Origin: Bradyrhizobium niftali
Lineage (GTDB): Bacteria; Pseudomonadota; Alphaproteobacteria; Rhizobiales; Xanthobacteraceae
Length of the DNA: 62,896 nt
Direction of reading: 5' to 3'
Assembly: GCF_004571025.1 (NCBI RefSeq)
Contig: NZ_SPQT01000040.1
Coordinates: forward strand, 1-62,896
Below the pieces are notes generated by a model that saw only the letters and a list, made by a program, of their open reading frames with translations, made no database searches and was not told the origin of the DNA. A program made the position numbers and the translations under genes. Shown here one piece after another: positions 49,907 through 59,370 of the stretch. Every line of letters begins with the position of its first letter. Position 1 is the stretch's first letter.

Positions 49907-52531
49907 TCAGCGGATCGCAGCTTGCCGCTCCGCTCCGTCGCGCCTGGGCACCACTTCGACCGCCGCCAAACGGCGCGGCTGGAGCAGGACGGCGAACTCT
50001 TCGAGCGGTAGCGGCGGAGAAAAAAGATAACCTTGCGCCATGGTCGCGCCGTTTTCGGCCGCGAACCGAAGGTCTTCTGCCGTTTCAACGCCTTCTACGA
50101 CCGTTTCGAACCCCAATTCGTCCGCAAGTCCGAGCGCCAGGCGAAGGATCGTCTGCTTTTCGCGGTCTTCCGCGACACCCGCCACGAGCGTGCGATCGAG
50201 CTTCACGGCGTCGAAGGGGAGCCTCGCCATCGTCGAAAGATTCGAATAGCCGGCCCCGAAATCGTCCATTGCGAAGCGTATGCCCAATTGCCTGAGCAGG
50301 CTTATTCTCTCGCGCACGACGTCAGGATTGCGCATCGCGACCGACTCTGTGATCTCGATCTCGAGCTTGGGAGGCGGGAAGTCGGCCTCGCGAACGGTCG
50401 TGATGATATCCCTGATGAACAGCGGGTCTTCGATTTCCGACGCCGCGACATTTACGGCGAGCACGAGGTTCGAGCCGGCCCGGATCAAGCCCCCGATTTC
50501 GGCGAGCGCGCGCCTGAGCACGAAGCGGTCGATCTCCATGATGAGGCCGATCTCTTCCGCGATCTTGATGAAGCGCTGAGGAGGAATGTCGCCCTCCTTC
50601 GGGTGATGCCAGCGCGCCAGCGCCTCCACCCCTAGGATGCGGCCATCCATGCAGGACACCTTGGGCTGGTAATGGACGACGAGCTCTTCATTGCGGATCG
50701 CCAGGGCGAGGTCGGTTTCGAGCGCATGGCGGGCACGGGCGATCTCTGCGAGATCCGGAGTGAAGAACGCGTAGGTATTGCGTCCCGAGCTCTTCGCGAC
50801 GTACATCGCAAGGTCGGCACGGATCAGGAGATCGTCATAGGTTGTGCCGTGGGTGGGCCAGATCGCAATGCCGATGCTGACGCCGATGGTCGCATGGTTG
50901 CTCTGGAGCTTGAAGGAAACCTGCAGCGTCTCGATCATCTCGCGGGCACTGAGGCTCGCGGCCTCGATCGTCTTCACCCCGGCGATGATGGCGACGAACT
51001 CGTCGCCCCCGACCCGGGCGAGCAGATATTTGCCGGCAGCGCCCTTGGACGTCAGCAAATTGCTCAAGCGCTCGGCCACCATCCTGAGCAGCTCGTCGCC
51101 AGCCTTGTGCCCGAAAGTGTCGTTGATGGATTTGAAGCCATCCAGGTCGAGGAAGAACAGCGCTCCGCCCTCTTCCGCGCCGATGAGCGCCGGCGCATCG
51201 ATGCGCATCTTCTCCCGATTGGGAATGCGGCTCACCGTGTCGTAGAAAGCGAGCTGACGAATTCTTCGAGTGCTGGCCCGCAAATGCGTCAGCATTCGCT
51301 CGAATGCGAGGCCGAGGCCGCGGACCTCGCCGATGCCCGTTGCGCGGAATTGAACGTCAAGATCGCCACCCGCGATTTCCTGGGCGGTCTTGGCGAGCGC
51401 TGAAAGTCCTTTCGTGAGGTGCCTCACGGCGGCCAATAGCGCGACGACCAAGGCACCGAGCGCCAGCGCCGCGGATGCCAGGAACTGCCACATCAGCGAA
51501 CGCGTATGGGAGGCGCCGATCTGGAACATCTGATCGCGTGTCGTCGTCACCAGCGATGCGCTCGCGAACGTACACACCTTGAGCGTCGCCTCGTAATCGA
51601 CACAGCGCGCGACGTAGTTGCCGTCATCCGAGCGCTGCAGCCCGGCCGAACGCGTCCCGGCGCCGCTGAATCTCACCCCTTCGGGCCCCGCGGAAGACAC
51701 GATCTCGTTGTCACCCGTGATGATGACCACGCCGGCATTGGCTAGCGAAGTGAAGTTCTCGAGAGTCCGTTCCGTGCGGCCGAGCGGTCGGACGGCGGCA
51801 AGCGCGCCGATGAGGTCGCCGAAGTCGTCGAACACGGGCTCGATCGCGGTGTGCGCTATGGTGTGGCGCTGCGGCAGGCCGAGCGCTGACAATTCACGCA
51901 ATTTGAGCTCATAGGTGCCTTCCTCACCCCGCGGGTGCGAGCGGCTATTGTCCTTGAGGATCGCGCTGAGACTGACAGAGAGAGCGGTACCCTCGAACGC
52001 CCGGTTCAGCGCGAGGAGGTCGAGGGGCGTGTTGGCGCCGATCACGCGACCGGTTCCGTCGAAGGCGATCAGCCTTTCGAAGCCGGAGGTCGAAGCAACG
52101 ACGCTGAGCAGCTCGCGGATAGTCACATCGTTGTTCGAGGCGACCGCCTTTGCGACATCGGCGCGCTGAGCGATCTGACGCAGGCCAGATGCGGTTTCTG
52201 CGCCCAGGACCTCGATTCGCGCTCGCGCCAACTGCGCCTCGCCGTCGAGGCGATGAGCGAGCTGGTCTTCCGAGAGTTCACCCAGTGCCGCAGCCTGATG
52301 CCTCAGTTGCTGCTGCAGGCGTAGCACCGTCAAGCCACCGATGACGCCGAGCCCGAGGACGCCGGTCGCGAGCACGACGGCAACGAGGCGCATGGCGATA
52401 GACGAGGGGAAACTCGGAATCCCGGACGCAACGGCCCAACGACGCCAGCGGGGCGGCGCCCTCGATGCCTCTGTCATATCCGGGTCAGTCGCCACCACCG
52501 CCAGCACCTTGAGCTTACGGGGGCCGGTCAA
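49907..52531 (-). CDS. Membrane sensor with GGDEF and EAL domains
   Basis: 874 residues (ATG 52477, residue 19, is an alternative start). Two membrane segments (about 47-70 and 344-369) enclose a periplasmic sensor of about 270 residues. A HAMP domain follows, then GGDEF (intact GGDEF at 508-512), then EAL (intact EAL at 636-638, with conserved YQPK and FAMDDFGAGYSN). Both c-di-GMP synthesis and breakdown are thus possible; the balance would be set by the sensor. It would control surface attachment or polysaccharide production. It is divergent from the PstS-like gene. Confidence 0.93.
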   Translation of the reverse strand: MTGPRKLKVLAVVATDPDMTEASRAPPRWRRWAVASGIPSFPSSIAMRLVAVVLATGVLGLGVIGGLTVLRLQQQLRHQAAALGELSEDQLAHRLDGEAQLARARIEVLGAETASGLRQIAQRADVAKAVASNNDVTIRELLSVVASTSGFERLIAFDGTGRVIGANTPLDLLALNRAFEGTALSVSLSAILKDNSRSHPRGEEGTYELKLRELSALGLPQRHTIAHTAIEPVFDDFGDLIGALAAVRPLGRTERTLENFTSLANAGVVIITGDNEIVSSAGPEGVRFSGAGTRSAGLQRSDDGNYVARCVDYEATLKVCTFASASLVTTTRDQMFQIGASHTRSLMWQFLASAALALGALVVALLAAVRHLTKGLSALAKTAQEIAGGDLDVQFRATGIGEVRGLGLAFERMLTHLRASTRRIRQLAFYDTVSRIPNREKMRIDAPALIGAEEGGALFFLDLDGFKSINDTFGHKAGDELLRMVAERLSNLLTSKGAAGKYLLARVGGDEFVAIIAGVKTIEAASLSAREMIETLQVSFKLQSNHATIGVSIGIAIWPTHGTTYDDLLIRADLAMYVAKSSGRNTYAFFTPDLAEIARARHALETDLALAIRNEELVVHYQPKVSCMDGRILGVEALARWHHPKEGDIPPQRFIKIAEEIGLIMEIDRFVLRRALAEIGGLIRAGSNLVLAVNVAASEIEDPLFIRDIITTVREADFPPPKLEIEITESVAMRNPDVVRERISLLRQLGIRFAMDDFGAGYSNLSTMARLPFDAVKLDRTLVAGVAEDREKQTILRLALGLADELGFETVVEGVETAEDLRFAAENGATMAQGYLFSPPLPLEEFAVLLQPRRLAAVEVVPRRDGAERQAAIR

Positions 52532-52768
52532 TGTCGCTCATTGAGGCCCCTTCCAGGCGCCAACCTTAGGCGAGCGAAATACCCAAAATCGTCAATTTGA
52601 TCGTCTATTTGTGGCCGGTTAATTAGCAAATGGTTTCTCAGAACCATCAGATTTTGTGCTTTTCACTTTCTGTCCGCCACAGATGACTCCAAAAGGCACG
52701 GCGTTGCGACAACAGATGGTTTAGGTTTCTTTGCCAGATTGGCACCTCGTCGTTCGAAGGGGTTTGCC

Positions 52769-53572
52769 ATGGCATTTTCGAGGATAGCGGCGGTAATTTT
52801 GGGCCTCTGGCTTGCGGGGGTGAATGCCGCTAGCGCCGAAACACGCAGGCTCGACATCGTCGGGACCGGAGACGGCATCGATGTCCTGCGCGTCGTCGCC
52901 GCGAGCTTCATGCAGCAGGAAGGATCGGCACGGATCGAGGTCCCGCCGAGCATCGGTTCTGGCGGAGGCATCGCGGCCGTGGGGTCCGGCAAGGCGATCT
53001 TAGGGCGCATCGCACGCCGCCTGACCGACGCCGAAGCGGCTTCCGGCATCGTCTACAAGGCGATCGCCCGCCTGCCCTCGGCTTTCATCGTCCATCCCGG
53101 CTGTGGAGTGAGTGCCGTCACGAGCGATCAGCTCGTTGCGATCTATTCGGGCCGACTCGCGAATTGGAAGGAGCTGGGCGGCGCCGATATGCGCATCCGC
53201 GTCGTGCGGCGCGAGGACCAGGACAGCACTCTCACCGTGCTCCGGGCCAGCATGCCCGGCTGGCATGATCTCGAGATCACCGAGAAATCGAAGACGGCGA
53301 CGACCACACAGGAAGCGATCGAGACGGTTCGCGATGTTCAAGGCGCGATCGGCTTCGGTCCCTTCTCGCGGCCATTGGAACAAGGGCTCACCGTGCTTCG
53401 CGTGGACGGCCACTACCCGACCGATCCGGATTATCCCTCGAGCGTGGTGCTGGCGCTGATCTATTTAAGCACGTTGCAGGATCCGGACGCCTTGGCCTTT
53501 CTACGTTTTGCCGATACGCAGAAGGCGGCCGACGTCATCACCAGCCTCGGTAGTCTGCCCGTCAAGCCGTGA
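52769..53572 (+). CDS. PstS-like periplasmic substrate-binding protein
   Basis: 267 residues from ATG 52769, preceded by GAAGGGG. A signal peptide (FSRIAAVILGLWLAGVNAASA) is followed by RLDIVGTGDGIDVLRVVAASF, IEVPPSIGSGGGIAAVGSGKA and a C-terminal TQEAIETVRDVQGAIGFGP. These are the positions where phosphate-binding proteins contact the ligand, and the protein is shorter than PstS. No pst permease or ATPase is near. It may bind phosphate or another oxyanion, or act in sensing with the divergent c-di-GMP protein. That pairing is inference. Confidence 0.8.
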   Translation: MAFSRIAAVILGLWLAGVNAASAETRRLDIVGTGDGIDVLRVVAASFMQQEGSARIEVPPSIGSGGGIAAVGSGKAILGRIARRLTDAEAASGIVYKAIARLPSAFIVHPGCGVSAVTSDQLVAIYSGRLANWKELGGADMRIRVVRREDQDSTLTVLRASMPGWHDLEITEKSKTATTTQEAIETVRDVQGAIGFGPFSRPLEQGLTVLRVDGHYPTDPDYPSSVVLALIYLSTLQDPDALAFLRFADTQKAADVITSLGSLPVKP

Positions 53573-53619
53573 GCCGCCGGGGCTCGCTGGCCGCCGGCGC
53601 TGCCGAGCTCGGCATCGGC

Positions 53620-54630
53620 TCACAGGCCGGGGCGATGAGGCTGCTCCCGGCTTCGCCATAGACGGGTGACCTTGTCCATCAGCGATGAGGTTTGAGAGCT
53701 CGGCAGGAAAGGATCGGCGTAGCATTGTGCATTGGCCGAGCGCGCCTTGTTCTGCACGATATCGACGAGACCAGCGGGGCCGGCGACGTAGACCGTGTCC
53801 TCCAGCCCGAGCAGGGGCAGGTAGTGCGATGGGCGCCCGGGCCTGATCGGCAGGGTAGATCCGATCTCCGTCGTCGCGATGACGTCGCGGACACCGTCGT
53901 CGATCAGCCACTGCAGCGAGGGAAGCATATAGAGGTTATCGGCATCCCGGCTGCCGGCGAGGATCACCATCTCGCGGTTGCGCTGGGTCGAGCGCGCCGA
54001 GCGGGCCAGCGCCCAGATCGGGGCCCAGCCTGCTCCGCCGGCGACCAGCACCAGCGGCCCCTGGCCCTGTCGTAGATAGGCTTGTCCGAAGGGGCCTTGC
54101 ACATGCGCCGCATGGCCGGGCCTGATGGCCTTGCCGAACTGCCCCGACACGGTGCCGTCATGCAGGCGCCGGATGTGGAAGACGAGTTCGACTTGCTTGA
54201 AGGAACCATCGAGTCTGAAGGTCGGGCTGAACTCGCGCGCAGGATAGCCGGAAAACTTGACGCGCACATATTGGCCCGGCCGAAACTCGAGCGGCGCCGA
54301 GGTCGTCAGCACGACTTCGGCGATCTCCGGCGAGAGCTCGTTGATCTCGGTAACGGCGCCCGCCCGCTTCATCGGTAGCGGCAATTCTTCGAATTCGATC
54401 TCGGCATCGCCTGCGACCGCGGCCTGGCAGGCGAGCACAGTGCGGCCATGACCCGAGCCGCCGTCATCGACCGAGCCCGAAACGACCGTCACCCGGCAGC
54501 TCTGACATTGTCCCGATCTGCAGTCGTGTGGAATGAGGATCGAGCCGCCGAGCGCCGCGTCGATCAGGCCTTCGCCGGCGCGGGCTTCGACGGGCTTGCC
54601 GTTGAGGACGAGCCGACAATGCGTCTTCAT
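53620..54630 (-). CDS. 2Fe-2S ferredoxin / FAD-NAD(P)H reductase
   Basis: 336 residues from ATG 54630. The plant-type ferredoxin domain has Cys37, Cys42, Cys45 (CRSGQCQSC) and Cys68. An FAD domain follows (FRPGQYVRV, REFSPTF), then an NAD-binding domain (LVLVAGGAGWAPIWAL). The layout matches phenol-hydroxylase or CDP-6-deoxyglucoseen reductase-type electron-transfer proteins. It lies downstream of the cytochrome b/EB_dh fusion gene on the same strand, about 150 bp away, so it may pass electrons to or from that protein. Confidence 0.88.
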   Translation of the reverse strand: MKTHCRLVLNGKPVEARAGEGLIDAALGGSILIPHDCRSGQCQSCRVTVVSGSVDDGGSGHGRTVLACQAAVAGDAEIEFEELPLPMKRAGAVTEINELSPEIAEVVLTTSAPLEFRPGQYVRVKFSGYPAREFSPTFRLDGSFKQVELVFHIRRLHDGTVSGQFGKAIRPGHAAHVQGPFGQAYLRQGQGPLVLVAGGAGWAPIWALARSARSTQRNREMVILAGSRDADNLYMLPSLQWLIDDGVRDVIATTEIGSTLPIRPGRPSHYLPLLGLEDTVYVAGPAGLVDIVQNKARSANAQCYADPFLPSSQTSSLMDKVTRLWRSREQPHRPGL

Positions 54631-54777
54631 CGCGAGGCCTCTGGGCGCCGCGAATTCCTGCGAGCAGGCCGCTGCTCGCCGCGCCGGAATGCGATGCGCG
54701 GATGAGGGCGAAGCCATGCTTCAGCGCAGCTGCGCCGTAGTGGCCTCCGGTCGAGCACCTCGCCCCCCATGAGACGC

Positions 54778-56538
54778 CTAGTCCTGCGTGACGACACGCA
54801 CCGGGCGGTTATGGGTCGCATGCCGCGTCTGTGCATGGTCGAAGACAGCGACCCACATGTAGAGATCGCGGGCTGGCACGAAGGCTTTGTCATATCTGCC
54901 ATCGCTTTTCATGTTGCGCGTCAGCTCGAGCGTCCAATGTCCGTTGCTCCATTTTGAAACCCCCGTGACATTGGCCCGCTCTCCTTCGGTGTCGCCGGCA
55001 ATAATCACGCCGGGCAGGGTCGTGCCAACGGGAATCCTCGCGTCGGCCTCTGGAGTGTAGGGTTCGCTCTCCCAGTCGAACATGTACCAGCGGCCGTTCT
55101 CGTCGTCGCTGCTGTCGGGATTAAGATCGAATTTGCTGAGGGCTGCGACCTGCGCCTTCCAGTCCTTGGGAAGCCGCAGAACCGTGACGGGCCCCTTGTC
55201 GTTCCTGCGGATGAACTTGAAATTATACGAATAAAGAGAGCGACCAGGCTTGTTCCAATAGCCGCCCTGGTAGCGGGCATCGTAATTTTGCTCGTCCAGG
55301 GTCGGAGCGTAGGGCGGGCCGATATACTGGCTATCGACACGCCCGAGCATGCCCCCGCGCGACGCCTTCCACTGCCACATGTCTATGTAGCTGCCATCCG
55401 TCGTGAAGTGGAAGCCCCGGCCGTTGATCGGCATCGGTTTGCCGGGCAGCGGGTTGGTGCCGAGATCGGTCGCGCCTGCGCCGCCGAGCGATGGGTTATC
55501 CGAGAAAATGACCGAAAGTTTATCCTCGTAGAAGTCGACGGCGTCCTGCAGGCCCGCACGCTCGTCGAGGACGTGCCAGCCATCCTCTTTCTTGATGATC
55601 GGAATGCGGCGCAGGGAGCGCGTGGGATCTTCCCAGCGGAAGGCGAAATAGATCTTCTGCCCGTCGTGCAGGGCGCGCACCTCCACGAGCGATTCGCCCG
55701 ATCCGCCGAGATTGGCACCCTGCTGCGTGCGGATGAAGACGGGGCGCGCGCGCGACCAGGCGGGATCGCCCATGGCGCCGTCCAGCTTGGGCGCGTCGCT
55801 CACCCGCGCGACGACGAGCGTATCGCGCGTCGCCCAGTCGACCCCGGCGACGCCGCACGCGACTGCCACCCCGATTGCAGCGGCGACGAGAAGAGGCCTC
55901 GGCCGCACGGCCTTCGCGATCGCGAGCGGGGCCGGCCGAAACACGCGGAAAATCTGCAGCCAGCCGCCATAGAGATAATGCGCGGCGACATGCGCGAAGA
56001 TATAGACGAGCGCAACATAGGCGGCGGTCGAGTGGAGATAAGCCCACCAGCCACCATAGCCGAGATACATCATGACGCCCGTCGCCGTGAGGAAGATCAC
56101 GAGCGCATAGACGAACCAGTGCAGGATGACGTTGACGGCCCCCCACTTGAGGCGAGCCGGAGCGCGCATCGCGAGGATCCGCGTCTTCTTGGGGCTGTTG
56201 CGCTCGACGAGGCCGCTGCGCGCGAGGTAGGCGACGTAGGCCGACCCGCAGAAGAAGACCGCGAGTCCGGCGAGGAAATGCCAGGAAAAGATCTCGCCCT
56301 GCGGCAGGACCGGAGCGAGCCATTTCGAGAAGGGGGCGCGCAGCGCGTCTGCTGCGATGCGTAGGCCGGTAACGAGGCTTACGACGAACGCGAGCGCGGT
56401 CGCCCAATGGAGCGTTATCGTCCCGACATCCGTGCGTGGCGGGCCTTCGTGAGGCTTTGTTTGAGCGAGGCTTCTCTCGGTCAAGGCGTCGGCGTTCGTT
56501 CGAGCGGTGTCATTTTTCATTGCATAAAGCTTACCCAT
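54778..56538 (-). CDS. Cytochrome b561-like / ethylbenzene-dehydrogenase-like haem protein fusion
   Basis: 586 residues (ATG 56520 is an alternative start). Residues 35-235 hold four to five membrane segments with His44, His87, His140, His169, His183 and His187, candidate haem b ligands of a cytochrome b561. Residues of about 240-586 resemble the haem-binding domain of the ethylbenzene-dehydrogenase gamma subunit (KLDGAMGDPAWSRARP, IYFAFRWEDPTRS, WQWKASRGG). The outer domain would face the periplasm. It looks like a quinol-linked electron-transfer protein. No molybdenum catalytic subunit is present nearby, so the electron acceptor is unknown. Confidence 0.85.
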   Translation of the reverse strand: MGKLYAMKNDTARTNADALTERSLAQTKPHEGPPRTDVGTITLHWATALAFVVSLVTGLRIAADALRAPFSKWLAPVLPQGEIFSWHFLAGLAVFFCGSAYVAYLARSGLVERNSPKKTRILAMRAPARLKWGAVNVILHWFVYALVIFLTATGVMMYLGYGGWWAYLHSTAAYVALVYIFAHVAAHYLYGGWLQIFRVFRPAPLAIAKAVRPRPLLVAAAIGVAVACGVAGVDWATRDTLVVARVSDAPKLDGAMGDPAWSRARPVFIRTQQGANLGGSGESLVEVRALHDGQKIYFAFRWEDPTRSLRRIPIIKKEDGWHVLDERAGLQDAVDFYEDKLSVIFSDNPSLGGAGATDLGTNPLPGKPMPINGRGFHFTTDGSYIDMWQWKASRGGMLGRVDSQYIGPPYAPTLDEQNYDARYQGGYWNKPGRSLYSYNFKFIRRNDKGPVTVLRLPKDWKAQVAALSKFDLNPDSSDDENGRWYMFDWESEPYTPEADARIPVGTTLPGVIIAGDTEGERANVTGVSKWSNGHWTLELTRNMKSDGRYDKAFVPARDLYMWVAVFDHAQTRHATHNRPVRVVTQD

Positions 56539-57235
56539 GGTAAACCGGCAGAGCCATAGCGTCCGCTTTTCGCTTCTCCCGGAAAAGCGGACAGCTGCGA
56601 ACAGGCTACCTCCGCGATATCATAAGCAAGTTATCAAGTCTGGCGAGATTGCTCGTTTCGCGACAATTCGTCCCCGGTCGGCCGTCCCTGGACATTCGAG
56701 AAGGCGCGAGCGTCACGAGGTTTCCGTGGGATTTCCGGTGGGCCGTTTTGCTCCCCCTTGGTGACACCCTGCTGGTCGAAGGCGATCAGGCGGCTGCTGG
56801 CGATGGCAACGCGGTGGGTGTAGCGCGACAGATAGACGAGCATGGCCTCGAGCCCGCCGAACGGCCGCTTTGCGTAGACGACCCACTCCGCTTGCGCAGT
56901 GGCGCCAGAAAGGCTGCGAATCAATGGGATTTGGCGAGATGGGCGTGGTCGCCGAAGAAGCTAAGGCGGCCGGCAACGATCATTGTCCCAGTCAAAGCGG
57001 TCGGCCAACGAGCCGCCCTTGGGGCATACGCCGTCGGGGGCGTAGCTAGCCTTCAGTGAGTCGATCCTTCCAGGATCTTGAATTTATATAACAATTTCAA
57101 CTACATATGAGTTCGCGGTTTCGTTCTGAACGGCGCGCCAGTTTCCGAATGGCTTGCGCTTCCGCCGATCGACATTTTCGTGTCGCTTTGGAGAAGAATC
57201 CTCGATGCAGCTCGGGTGATGAGCCTGCAGCAACG
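56539..57235. other. Intergenic stretch with a transposase fossil
   Basis: Apart from the IS91-type fragment (56762-56959), the rest carries no gene I can support. Open frames on the plus strand over the fragment are antisense. The stretch appears to be scar tissue between the cytochrome and caspase genes. Confidence 0.5.
56762..56959 (-). pseudogene. IS91-family transposase fragment
   Basis: In the leftward frame a piece reads EWVVYAKRPFGGLEA then YLSRYTHRVAI and LIAFDQQGVTK, the conserved C-terminal block of IS91-type transposases. A shifted frame just upstream reads FFGDHAHLA, so there is at least one frameshift. The N-terminal zinc and catalytic tyrosine parts are missing. It marks past insertion in this accessory zone. 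Confidence 0.75.
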
Positions 57236-59122
57236 CTAGTTCGCCGCGATACATCGCTTTTGACGACGGATCCCGTGAGCCTGTGATCCTCCGATCAGTT
57301 CGAGGACTTGTCCCCGCGGGCAGGCGCTGCTTTGGACGGTCATTCGCTGGCCGGTCGGAATTGATCCATCGGGCGGCTCACCCGGCAATCGGCGATTGGG
57401 AGAAAATTCGGTCGGCGGCAGAGACCTCTGCGGCTTCGAACCACCCGCTGATGATTCGTCCGGAGCTCTCGAAGATATGTTCTTCCTGGGACGCGCACAG
57501 TTTCCGTCATCCTGCAGCTCGAGGCCGCTCTTGCAGGTGATCTTCGTGCAAGCGTCTCCCTCTGCCCGGTAACCATGGTCACAGACAAGCGGGCATACCC
57601 TCGGCGCACGAGCCTTGATCGCATCGATGGTGTCGATGGATACGGCCTGCACGTCGAACTCGGTACCGGCATACTTATTGAACAGACTCAGCGAACGGCG
57701 TGACGATGCATTCCAGTCGCCATCCGCGGCAGTCGTCAAACATCCGACGCGGCGCAGCTCCAGCTGAGCGAGCTTCGCCATTTCTTGCGGCGACAGACTG
57801 GGTTGCGAGACCGTCGGCTGGACGGCGGCAATCTTCTGAGCGGCTTCATCAGCCGACTTCTTATCGGCAGCCTGCTTTGCGGCCTGCTCCGCCGCAGCCT
57901 TTTCACTCGCAAGTCTGTCAGCGAGCGCCTTCTCGGCCGCTTGCTTTTCGGCTAGCGCCTTGACGACGGCGGCCTCCGCTTCCTTCCTTCGTTGCTCGGC
58001 CGCCTCTGCCTTTGCTTCCTCGATCTGCTTGGCCTTTTCCGCCGCAAGACGGTGCTCCTCGGCAGACTTGGCTGCGGCAGCTGCCCTGTCCTGATCGGCC
58101 TTCTTCGCACGCTCTGCGACCAACCTGGCTTTCTCCTCGTCGGCCTGCCGAGCCTTTTCTGCAGCCGCCGCGCGTGCCTCCTCGGCAGCGATCTTGTTCA
58201 GTTGGCCTTTGGCCAAATTGGCGTAAAACCCCTCCGGATATTGCGCGAGAAAAGCAGTCCAGCCATCCCTTGTACCGAGCTGCAATGAGAGTTCGTAATC
58301 CTTGCGGACTGTTTCCAGCGGACTCGCCTGCGAGCCAGCTGCGACCGGCTTGGCCGGCACAAGCGTAACGTCATTGCCACCGAGCGAGCCATAGACATAA
58401 GGCTCCTGCTTGAAGCTCGTGTTCTTCAACACATCGTCACGGACAAACCCAAACGCCTTGCGCAGATCAAGGCCGGGCTTCGTTAGATGATCGGCGAGGG
58501 CCGTAGCAAACGGGCTGTTCTTCGAGTCGCCGTCCGACGCTGTCGATCCAGCCTTGGCCGCAAAGGCGATCATCGTGTTCGCGCTGTTTGGCTCAACCTT
58601 TGCCAGCCCCCGTCCAATCGCGCGCGAGGACAGCGTGCGCTTCATCGTTTTGGCGAAGGGATTATCGCGACAAGCATCCAGAATGACGAGACGAAGCTGC
58701 TTGGCAGGTTCGATCGTTACCAACACCCGATCCAGAGGAAAGGCTTCGTCATATACATCGGTATCAGTCTCGAGAACCGCGTCTGTGGGAATCAGGTAGT
58801 TGCTGCCGTCGACCTCGATGCCATGGCCGGCATAGTAAACCACGGCGATCTCGGCATCGCGCGTTTTCGTGCCGAACTCGCGCAGCGCCCTGCGCATCTC
58901 CGCAGTATTAAGATCGAGCTTGACGTCCACCACATCGAAACCGGCAGCCTGGAACATCTTGCCGATCAGACCTGCATCGTTGATCGGGTTGCCGAGCCGC
59001 GGAACGGTCTTATAGGCGGAGTTGCCGATAACGAGGGCGACGCGCTTTTGGGCGAGCGCCGGTTCACACCCGAGCCAAGCAAAGAAAATGATTATGGAAA
59101 AGATGCGAAGTACGCCCATCAC
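57236..59122 (-). CDS. Secreted caspase-family (peptidase C14) protein
   Basis: 628 residues with a signal peptide (MMGVLRIFSIIIFFAWLG, cleavage near ALAQ). The caspase domain (about 26-255) starts RVALVIGNSAYK and has the catalytic His100 (YYAGHG) and Cys151 (LDACRDNP). Residues 300-430 are an Ala/Glu/Lys-rich coiled coil. A peptidoglycan-binding-like segment (about 445-515) and a Cys-rich tail with five cysteines follow. Signal and domains indicate an envelope protein. Whether it cleaves after Lys/Arg or Asp is unknown. Confidence 0.9.
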   Translation of the reverse strand: MMGVLRIFSIIIFFAWLGCEPALAQKRVALVIGNSAYKTVPRLGNPINDAGLIGKMFQAAGFDVVDVKLDLNTAEMRRALREFGTKTRDAEIAVVYYAGHGIEVDGSNYLIPTDAVLETDTDVYDEAFPLDRVLVTIEPAKQLRLVILDACRDNPFAKTMKRTLSSRAIGRGLAKVEPNSANTMIAFAAKAGSTASDGDSKNSPFATALADHLTKPGLDLRKAFGFVRDDVLKNTSFKQEPYVYGSLGGNDVTLVPAKPVAAGSQASPLETVRKDYELSLQLGTRDGWTAFLAQYPEGFYANLAKGQLNKIAAEEARAAAAEKARQADEEKARLVAERAKKADQDRAAAAAKSAEEHRLAAEKAKQIEEAKAEAAEQRRKEAEAAVVKALAEKQAAEKALADRLASEKAAAEQAAKQAADKKSADEAAQKIAAVQPTVSQPSLSPQEMAKLAQLELRRVGCLTTAADGDWNASSRRSLSLFNKYAGTEFDVQAVSIDTIDAIKARAPRVCPLVCDHGYRAEGDACTKITCKSGLELQDDGNCARPRKNISSRAPDESSAGGSKPQRSLPPTEFSPNRRLPGEPPDGSIPTGQRMTVQSSACPRGQVLELIGGSQAHGIRRQKRCIAAN

Positions 59123-59302
59123 AACCCCAAATCACTATGTGACCAGAGTATTCGCAGAATGGACAAACGCAACTGCCATTCTGTGACTTGCATCACTCTC
59201 ATAGAAATGGAGTAAATGAGTGGACCCCTAGGCTCCTGCTTAACAGCATGATCTCACCCCACCGGCCGACTGCCCATTTCCGCTCATGGTCCACCAAGAT
59301 AG

Positions 59303-59358
59303 GGGCACGGCGAACGAATAGTGCCCATCTTCATCGAGCGCGGCGCGCCATTTCGGTA
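59303..59358 (+). repeat. tRNA-end-associated repeat B
   Basis: GGCACGGCGAACGAATAGTGCC forms a perfect-stem hairpin (GGCAC/GTGCC). It is followed by ATCTTCATCGAGCG and by GGCGCGCCATTTCGGTA (59342-59358), a 17-bp identical copy of the tRNA-Arg 3' end. It is the best preserved of the three and lies just before the 59371 gene. Confidence 0.8.
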
Positions 59359-59370
59359 GTAAGTTGTCCC

